From assembly GCA_018711785.1 (NCBI GenBank), contig DVHW01000238.1, positions 1-17,438 on the forward strand: 17,438 bases of DNA, written 5' to 3'. Numbering within the stretch: position 1 is the stretch's first letter; the number at the start of each line of letters is the position of its first letter. This DNA comes from Candidatus Galloscillospira excrementavium (GTDB lineage Bacteria; Bacillota; Clostridia; Oscillospirales; Oscillospiraceae). Under the pieces are notes generated by a model that did no database searches, was not told the DNA's origin, and was given only the letters and a program-made list of their open reading frames with translations. Below, one piece after another: positions 13,216 through 17,438 of the stretch. The position numbers and the translations under genes are program-made.

Positions 13216-14607
13216 GGCCCAGGTGGAGGCGGAGGTGATGGTCACGTCCGCATACTGTCCAATGAGGGCCTTGTCCCCGTTCAGGTGGACCAGCCGGTTT
13301 CCGGCGGTGCGGGCGGTGAGGGTATTGCGGGGGTCCTCCCCCTCGCCGTCCACCAGACAGCGGAGGGTCCTGCCCACATAGGCCTGGTGCTTCTCATTGG
13401 AGATGGCGTTCTGGAGGTCCACCAGCCGCTGGAAGTTGGCCTGCTTCTCCTCTTTCGGCGTGGGGTCCTCCATCCTCGCCGCCGGGGTGCCCTGGCGGGG
13501 GGAGAACAGGAAGGTGAAGAGGGCGTCGAACCGGACGGCCTCCAAAATGTTCAGGGTGTCCTCGAATTCGGCGGTGGTTTCCCCGGGAAATCCCACGATG
13601 ACGTCGCTGGTGAGGACGATGTCCGGGACGCGCCGGCGCAGGGCGGCCACCTTGGAGAGATACTGCTCCGCCGTGTACCCCCGGTTCATGGCCTTGAGCA
13701 CCCGGTCGTTCCCCGCCTGGAAGGGCAGGTGGATGACCGGGGCCACTTTTTCGCAGGCGGCCATGGCGTCGAAGAGGCGCTCGGTGGCGTCCTTGGGGTG
13801 GCTCGTCATAAAGCGGATGAGGAAGTCCCCGGGCACGGCGTTGACCCGCTCCAGCAGCCCGGCGAAGTCGATGTCCTCCTCCAGGTCCTTACCGTAGGAG
13901 TTCACGTTCTGGCCCAGAAGGGTGATGTCCTTATACCCCTGCGCCGAGAGCTCCTCCACCTCCCGGAGGATGTCCTCCGGCCGGCGGGAGCGCTCCCGGC
14001 CCCGGACGTAGGGCACGATGCAGTAGGAGCAGAAGTTGTTGCACCCGTACATGATGGACACCCAGGCCTTGAAGGCGTTCTGCCGCACCACCGGGATGCC
14101 CTCGGCGATGGAGCCGGGCTCGTCGGCGGTGTCGAACACCCGGCCGCCCCGGGAGAGGCAGCGCCAGAGCAGCTCGGGGAAGCGCCACAGGGCCTGGGGG
14201 CCGAAGACCAGGTCCACATGGCGGTAGGAGGCCCGGATCTTCTCCGCCATATGGGGCTCCTGGGCCATACAGCCGCACAGGCAGATGACCTGTTCCGGCT
14301 TGGCCCGCTTGGTGTGGACCAGGACGCCCACGTTGCCCAGCACCCGCTGCTCGGCGTGCTCCCGGATGGCGCAGGTGTTGATAACGATGACGTCGGCCTC
14401 CGCCTCGGCGTCGGTGAAGGCGAAGCCCATCTCCCTCAGGTAGCCCCGCAGCCGCTCGGAGTCGGCCTCGTTCTGCTGGCAGCCGTAGGTGTCCACCAGG
14501 GCCAGGGGGGCGGCGGGGCGGGCGGCGTTGCGCTCGGCGATGCGCTCACAGAAGGACCGCTGGCGGGCGATCTCCTCCGGGGCGATGACAGTGGTGACTC
14601 GGTTCAA
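13168..14607 (-). CDS. miaB: tRNA-2-methylthio-N6-dimethylallyladenosine synthase MiaB
   Basis: 479 residues. Radical-SAM methylthiotransferase that adds a methylthio group to i6A37 made by MiaA. N-terminal auxiliary cluster cysteines at 43, 79 and 113 (YGCQQNEAD, NTCAIREHAE, CLCGCMAQ). Radical-SAM CxxxCxxC at 189, 193, 196 (MYGCNNFCSYCIVPYVRGRERSR). C-terminal TRAM domain (RTLRCLVDGEGED to TWALFGE). The start is TTG at 14607, with GGAGG 7 bases upstream and no better ATG nearby. The last residues (LAQGGEGQAQG) form an atypical low-complexity tail whose DNA is shared, antisense, with the small gene ending at 13215. It has its own promoter and is separated from the mutS-mutL-miaA block by the XRE genes and the repeat block. 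Confidence 0.96.
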   Translation of the reverse strand: MNRVTTVIAPEEIARQRSFCERIAERNAARPAAPLALVDTYGCQQNEADSERLRGYLREMGFAFTDAEAEADVIVINTCAIREHAEQRVLGNVGVLVHTKRAKPEQVICLCGCMAQEPHMAEKIRASYRHVDLVFGPQALWRFPELLWRCLSRGGRVFDTADEPGSIAEGIPVVRQNAFKAWVSIMYGCNNFCSYCIVPYVRGRERSRRPEDILREVEELSAQGYKDITLLGQNVNSYGKDLEEDIDFAGLLERVNAVPGDFLIRFMTSHPKDATERLFDAMAACEKVAPVIHLPFQAGNDRVLKAMNRGYTAEQYLSKVAALRRRVPDIVLTSDVIVGFPGETTAEFEDTLNILEAVRFDALFTFLFSPRQGTPAARMEDPTPKEEKQANFQRLVDLQNAISNEKHQAYVGRTLRCLVDGEGEDPRNTLTARTAGNRLVHLNGDKALIGQYADVTITSASTWALFGELAQGGEGQAQG

Positions 14608-14644
14608 GTGATTTCCTCCAACACAGTGCTTGTCGATTCAAAAA

Positions 14645-14673
14645 ATTGTACCACTTTTTCCGCCCGAACACAA
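14645..14673 (-). promoter_or_regulatory. probable promoter of miaB
   Basis: Minus strand TTGTGT, a 17-base spacer and TACAAT (14650-14645), followed by a T-rich start region. The -10 matches 5 of 6 and the -35 is weak. It lies 37 bp before the TTG start. Confidence 0.6.
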
Positions 14674-14729
14674 GTGCGAATGCGGCCAGAGCCGCCCCCG
14701 GCACCGGGGCAGAAGGCCTCCGCTTTTCG

Positions 14730-14758
14730 TTGACGCAGGGGGCGGGAGGGGGTATAAT
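14730..14758 (+). promoter_or_regulatory. promoter of the racemase-like/dtd/rnhA unit
   Basis: TTGACG, a 17-base spacer and TATAAT (14753-14758). Near consensus and divergent from the miaB promoter. Confidence 0.85.
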
Positions 14759-14769
14759 GGCCTTATCTT

Positions 14770-14807
14770 GGGCCGGCCGGATGGCGGACAGGCGCCGGGG
14801 CCGGCCC
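14770..14807 (+). other. hairpin in the 5' leader of the racemase-like gene
   Basis: GGGCCGGCC (14770-14778) pairs perfectly with GGCCGGCCC (14799-14807) within a leader of about 110 nt. There is no T tract. It could be a structural element or simply GC-rich palindromic sequence; no known riboswitch was recognised. Confidence 0.4.
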
Positions 14808-14875
14808 GGCGCAGGATTCAACCAGACAAATCCCACATAGAGAAAGAGAGTACCCGCGGGGGAAAGGGGCGGCAT

Positions 14876-15943
14876 ATGAAAACCCTGGTCATTGAAAAGC
14901 AGGCGGTCAAGAACAACCTCTCGGTCATCAAGCAGCGGGCGGGCGGCGCGGTGATCTACGGCGTGCTCACCGGGGACGCCGGCGGCGCCGGCCTGGTGGA
15001 GATGGCAAAGCTCCTCCGGGACGAGGGCATCGGCCGCTTCGCGGTCTCCGAGCCCGAGGAGGCCGCCGCCCTGCGCAAGGCAGGGCTGGTGGAGGAGGAG
15101 ATTTTGATGCTCCGCTCCACCACCAGCCGGGAGGAGCTGGAGCGGCTGGTGGACCTGAACGTGGTGTGCACCATCGGCTCGGTGGACACCGCCCTGGCCC
15201 TCAACGCCCTGGCGGAGAGCCGCTCCACCGTGGTGGAGGCCCACATCCAGGTGGACGTGGGCCTGGGCTTCGGCGGGTTTCTGGTGGAGGAGCCGGACAA
15301 GATCCTCTCGGTGTTCAAGAACATGCCCAACGTGGCCATCTCGGGCATCTACACCCAGATCCACTCGGCCCGGACCGATGGGCGGGACGCCGCCCTCCAG
15401 ATGGACGCCTTCCAGAAGCTGCTCAAGGCCATCCACGAAGCCGGGTTCGAGACCGGCGTGGTCCACGCGGCGGGCTCCTTCGCCCTGATGCACTACGACT
15501 TCGCCCGGCTGGGCGCGGTGCGGGCCGGCTCGGTGGTACTGGGCCGTTGCCGCCGGACCAAGGGGGACGGGCTGCAGCGGGTGGGCTACGGTGAGGCCGC
15601 CCTGGAGGAGGTCCGCTGGCTGCCCCAGGGCCATACCGTGGGCACCGAGACCATGGTCACCCTGAAAAAGCCCACCCGGGTGGCGGTGCTGCCGGTGGGG
15701 TACCAGAACGGCTTCGGCGTCACCCGCATCCGGGAGGAGGGTCTGCTGGCCTTCTTCCGCCGCTGGCGGGCCGCCAGGCGCATCACGGTGCGCATCAACG
15801 GGCAGAAGGCCCGGGTCATCGGCCGCATCGGCGCGGTGGAGACCATTGTGAACGTCACCGACCTGAAGTGCTCCTCCGGCGACGTGGCCGCCTTTGACAT
15901 CGACCCCCTGTACGCCCGGGGGCTGAAGCGGGAATACCGATAA
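14876..15943 (+). CDS. alanine-racemase-fold protein lacking catalytic residues
   Basis: 355 residues with both the PLP-type barrel (1-235) and the C-terminal beta domain (240-355) of alanine racemase. Aligned by eye, the motif that normally reads VVKANAYGHG is VLTGDAGGAG, so the PLP-binding lysine is Thr32 and the following Tyr is Gly36. The second catalytic base, the Tyr of VSYGATY, is Thr257 (VGTETMV). The GMGRLG and MDQTMVD segments are also altered (GLGFGG at 129-134; GAVETIVNV at 319-327). Retained: R216, GIYTQIHSA, LPVGYQNGF and overall length. It therefore probably does not racemise alanine. A consensus promoter precedes it and dtd follows 25 bp later. ATG at 14876 with a weak AAAGGGG site. 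Function unknown; a ligand-binding or regulatory role is possible. Confidence 0.85.
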   Translation: MKTLVIEKQAVKNNLSVIKQRAGGAVIYGVLTGDAGGAGLVEMAKLLRDEGIGRFAVSEPEEAAALRKAGLVEEEILMLRSTTSREELERLVDLNVVCTIGSVDTALALNALAESRSTVVEAHIQVDVGLGFGGFLVEEPDKILSVFKNMPNVAISGIYTQIHSARTDGRDAALQMDAFQKLLKAIHEAGFETGVVHAAGSFALMHYDFARLGAVRAGSVVLGRCRRTKGDGLQRVGYGEAALEEVRWLPQGHTVGTETMVTLKKPTRVAVLPVGYQNGFGVTRIREEGLLAFFRRWRAARRITVRINGQKARVIGRIGAVETIVNVTDLKCSSGDVAAFDIDPLYARGLKREYR

Positions 15944-15968
15944 CCATTTGTAGTAAGGAGTTTCTGTT

Positions 15969-16412
15969 ATGCGCGCAGTCGTCACCCGGGTCAAAAACGC
16001 CTCGGTGGAGATCGGCGGGAAGGTCAACGGGGCCATCGGGCAGGGCTTTCTGGTCCTGCTGGGGGTGGGCCCGGAGGACACCGCGGAGCAGGCCGCCAAG
16101 CTGGCCGATAAGGTCTGCGGCCTGCGGGTCTTTGAGGACGAGAACGAGAAGATGAACCTGAATCTGGCCGCCGTGGGAGGGAGCTTGCTGGTGGTGAGCC
16201 AGTTCACCCTCTACGCCGACACCCGCTCCCGCCGGCCCGGCTTCTCCCACGCCGCCAAGCCGGAGGTGGCCATCCCCCTCTACGAGAAGTTTATGGACGA
16301 GTGCCGCAGCCGGGGCTTCCAGGTGGAGCACGGCGAGTTCGGCGCCGACATGCAGGTCTTTTCTCAGAACGACGGCCCGGTGACCATCCTGCTGGACACC
16401 GACCGGCCGTAG
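15969..16412 (+). CDS. dtd: D-aminoacyl-tRNA deacylase Dtd
   Basis: 147 residues, normal length. Dimeric proofreading enzyme that removes D-amino acids (and glycine) wrongly attached to tRNA. The two active-site motifs are intact: SQFTLYAD (77-84) and NDGPVT (134-139), the latter carrying the cross-subunit Gly-Pro. The start at 15969 has AAGGAG 9 bases upstream. It follows the racemase-like gene by 25 bp, suggesting co-transcription. Directly after the stop begins a 12-bp inverted copy of dtd sequence (16414-16425 versus 16334-16345), followed by a class I hairpin element. Unlike sepF, mutL and rnhA, no orphan copy of the dtd end was found beyond the element. Confidence 0.95.
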   Translation: MRAVVTRVKNASVEIGGKVNGAIGQGFLVLLGVGPEDTAEQAAKLADKVCGLRVFEDENEKMNLNLAAVGGSLLVVSQFTLYADTRSRRPGFSHAAKPEVAIPLYEKFMDECRSRGFQVEHGEFGADMQVFSQNDGPVTILLDTDRP

Positions 16413-16425
16413 CGCGCCGAACTCG
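16334..16425. repeat. fold-back inverted repeat at dtd end
   Basis: CGAGTTCGGCGC (16334-16345, in dtd) and its exact reverse complement GCGCCGAACTCG (16414-16425, two bases after the stop codon). Arms of 12 bp, 68 bp apart. Confidence 0.8.
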
Positions 16426-16555
16426 TCCCCGCGCCCTTTTGGCGCGCCGAGTGTTTTCCCAGCCGGAAAGCCTTGCAATCGGCCGGATCTACTCCGGCCG
16501 ATTTGAGTCCTGTCCGGGGTCCCCGCGGAGTCCGCATCGCGGGCCGGGAGCGGCC
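16414..16555 (+). mobile_element. class I hairpin element after dtd
   Basis: Occupies most of the 185-bp gap between dtd and rnhA. From dtd outward: inverted dtd segment, a GGCGCG-type palindrome, a degenerate hairpin 1 in the context GTGTTTTCCC...CCTTG, hairpin 2 as a perfect 11-bp stem (16477-16503: AATCGGCCGGA/TCCGGCCGATT), TTTGAGT spacer, CCGGGGTCCCCG, and a terminal hairpin region (GCATCGCGGGC). Same part order and polarity as the sepF and mutL elements. The right boundary is uncertain; the rnhA ribosome site begins near 16586. Confidence 0.75.
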
Positions 16556-16597
16556 CCACCCCGGCTGCATACTGAGCGTATCCCTGGAGGAACCAGC

Positions 16598-17047
16598 ATG
16601 AAAACAGTCACCATTTACACGGACGGCGCCTGTTCCGGCAACCCCGGCCCGGGCGGATGGGGGGCCATTTTGATGTACGGGGCGTTCCGCAAGGAGCTCT
16701 CCGGCGGCGAGGCGCGCACCACCAACAACCGCATGGAGCTCACCGCTGTCATCACCGCCCTGGAAGCCCTGAAGGAGCCCTGCGAGGTGGAGCTCTGGTC
16801 CGACTCCAAGTATGTCATCGACGCGCTGGAGAAGGGCTGGGCCAAGGGCTGGAAGGCCCGGGGCTGGGTCAAGGCGGACAAGAAGCCCGCCCTCAACCCC
16901 GACCTGTGGGAGCGGCTGCTGGCCCTCTGCGAGCGCCACACCGTCCGCCTCCACTGGGTCAAGGGCCACGCCAGCAACCCGTACAACAACCGCTGTGACG
17001 AGCTGGCAGTGGCGGAGAGCAAAAAGTTCAAGGCACAGGGCCCTTGA
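16598..17047 (+). CDS. rnhA: ribonuclease HI
   Basis: 149 residues. Cuts the RNA strand of RNA-DNA hybrids using two metal ions. The full DEDD set is present: Asp9 ([16 protein letters not shown]), Glu47 (NNRMEL), Asp69 (WSDSKYV) and Asp134 (NRCDELA), plus the flexible-loop His124 ([11 protein letters not shown]). The basic handle region ([19 protein letters not shown]) is also present. Start at 16598 with GGAGG 7 bases upstream. The last 72 bp before the final residues are repeated at 17270-17341. This copy continues to QGP and a stop supplied by an inverted copy of rnhA sequence (17039-17051), whereas the orphan copy ends KKFKA-stop directly before the terminator. The present C-terminus is therefore probably three residues longer than the ancestral one. 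Confidence 0.96.
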   Translation: MKTVTIYTDGACSGNPGPGGWGAILMYGAFRKELSGGEARTTNNRMELTAVITALEALKEPCEVELWSDSKYVIDALEKGWAKGWKARGWVKADKKPALNPDLWERLLALCERHTVRLHWVKGHASNPYNNRCDELAVAESKKFKAQGP

Positions 17048-17051
17048 CCCA
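16955..17051. repeat. fold-back inverted repeat at rnhA end
   Basis: TGGGTCAAGGGCC (16955-16967, in rnhA) and its exact reverse complement GGCCCTTGACCCA (17039-17051), which contains the rnhA stop codon. Arms of 13 bp, 71 bp apart. Confidence 0.85.
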
Positions 17052-17269
17052 TCCGGGGCCCCCGCGGGAGCCCAGCGCAGCGGGTCCCGTGGGGAGAGGA
17101 CGAGCAGTGGAGTGAGCGAGCCCTGCCGCCATATGGGGTCCCCGTCGGGTTATGCCCGGCGGGGAAAGGACGAGCAAGGGAGCGTCGCGAGGAATGGCCG
17201 TTTAGGCCGTTCCGAGATAGAGCGAACTTTGCGAGGACGTGGCGAGGGATGCGGAGCTTGCGAGGACGC
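17035..17269 (+). mobile_element. class II hairpin element between the two rnhA ends
   Basis: 235 bp, no gene. After the inverted rnhA segment comes CCGGGGCCCCCG, the same box that ends the class I cores, but hairpins 1 and 2 are missing. Two related units follow: a CCCCG hairpin then GAGAGGACGAGCA (17053 to about 17115), and a CCCCGTCGGG/CCCGGCGGGG hairpin then AAAGGACGAGCA (17136 to about 17182). Next come a GGAA..GGCC/GGCC..TTCC hairpin (17191-17213) and a direct repeat GCGAGGACG (17231-17239, 17260-17268) that runs up to the orphan copy. It may be a different family sharing one end, or a composite. Confidence 0.7.
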
Positions 17270-17345
17270 GGGCCACGCCAGCAACCCGTACAACAACCGC
17301 TGTGACGAGCTGGCGGTGGCGGAGAGCAAAAAGTTCAAGGCGTGA
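17270..17345 (+). pseudogene. orphan duplicate of the rnhA 3' end
   Basis: 72 bp matching 16963-17034 with a single silent change (GCA to GCG), then TGA. It encodes [24 protein letters not shown], including the His124 and Asp134 equivalents, but has no start or ribosome site. It sits directly before the transcription terminator, so it is probably the original rnhA end. Confidence 0.9.
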
Positions 17346-17350
17346 AAAAT

Positions 17351-17391
17351 CCCCGGCGGCCCTTAGGAAAGGGCCGCCGGGGCGTTTTTTT
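17351..17391 (+). terminator. intrinsic terminator of the dtd-rnhA unit
   Basis: CCCCGGCGGCCCTT pairs with AAGGGCCGCCGGGG around a short loop, followed by CG and seven T. Six bases after the orphan rnhA stop. Confidence 0.95.
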
Positions 17392-17438
17392 GCAGGTCAA
17401 GGACCATTATCCTGCCGCTTTTTGGCCCGCCTGCGCCG
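17392..17438 (-). other. window edge, possible end of a convergent gene
   Basis: 47 bases. On the minus strand one frame reads AQAGQKAAG then stop (TAA at 17409-17407), compatible with the last residues of a gene entering from the right. Too short to support a gene call. Confidence 0.2.

Noticed and set aside
14546..16207. A 553-codon minus-strand frame opposite the racemase-like gene and dtd
   Set aside because: Low-complexity antisense frame without motifs or a ribosome site; the plus-strand genes have clear family signatures.
2114..17051. Reading the inverted arms as a guide RNA that selects the target, as in bridge-RNA or intron systems
   Set aside because: Possible, but nothing in the window shows a guide-using enzyme or a transcribed guide, and local copying by fold-back synthesis explains the matches equally well. 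Kept only as a hypothesis.
17191..17268. A small RNA gene in the rnhA element
   Set aside because: There is a hairpin and a direct repeat but no separate promoter or terminator before the one at 17351; not enough to call a gene.

Overview
The window looks like chromosome from a GC-rich, low-oxygen gut Firmicute of the Oscillospirales type (Flavonifractor, Pseudoflavonifractor or Lawsonibacter would fit). That assignment is inference from gene content and style: a T-box in front of ileS, SepF and DivIVA, a mutS-mutL-miaA-hfq block, GGAGG-type ribosome sites, and dense palindromic intergenic repeats. No rRNA, tRNA, CRISPR array or transposase gene was found.

Layout. From 1 to 11647 nearly everything is on the minus strand and reads right to left as one long run: mutS, a CPBP-family membrane protein, mutL, miaA, hfq, an HlyD-like membrane protein, yggS/ylmE, sepF and divIVA. 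After these come a separate promoter, an isoleucine-type T-box leader and the 5' part of ileS, cut by the window edge. Region 11648-12433 is a gene-free repeat block made of two inverted copies of one structured repeat. Next come two tandem XRE-type regulators (minus), a divergent sigma70-type promoter with a palindromic candidate operator, a small unknown gene (plus) and miaB (minus). From 14730 the plus strand carries a second unit: an alanine-racemase-like protein lacking its catalytic residues, dtd, rnhA and a strong terminator.

The genes cover translation quality control (miaA, miaB, dtd, ileS), mismatch repair (mutS, mutL), RNA regulation (hfq), septum and pole positioning (sepF, divIVA) and RNA-DNA hybrid removal (rnhA).

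The most unusual content is a set of short, gene-free, hairpin-rich elements at the ends of four unrelated genes: the 3' ends of sepF, dtd and rnhA and the 5' end of mutL. At three sites the terminal 56-72 bp of the gene occurs twice. One copy is joined to the intact gene and the other is an orphan on the far side of the element, at what looks like the original gene boundary. At all four sites the element begins close to an 11-13 bp inverted copy of a stretch of the same gene, and the two arms are always separated by 68-71 bp. The element always points the same way relative to the intact gene copy. All five substitutions between the paired copies are synonymous. This looks like an insertion process that keeps or rebuilds gene ends, and I do not recognise it as a described element.
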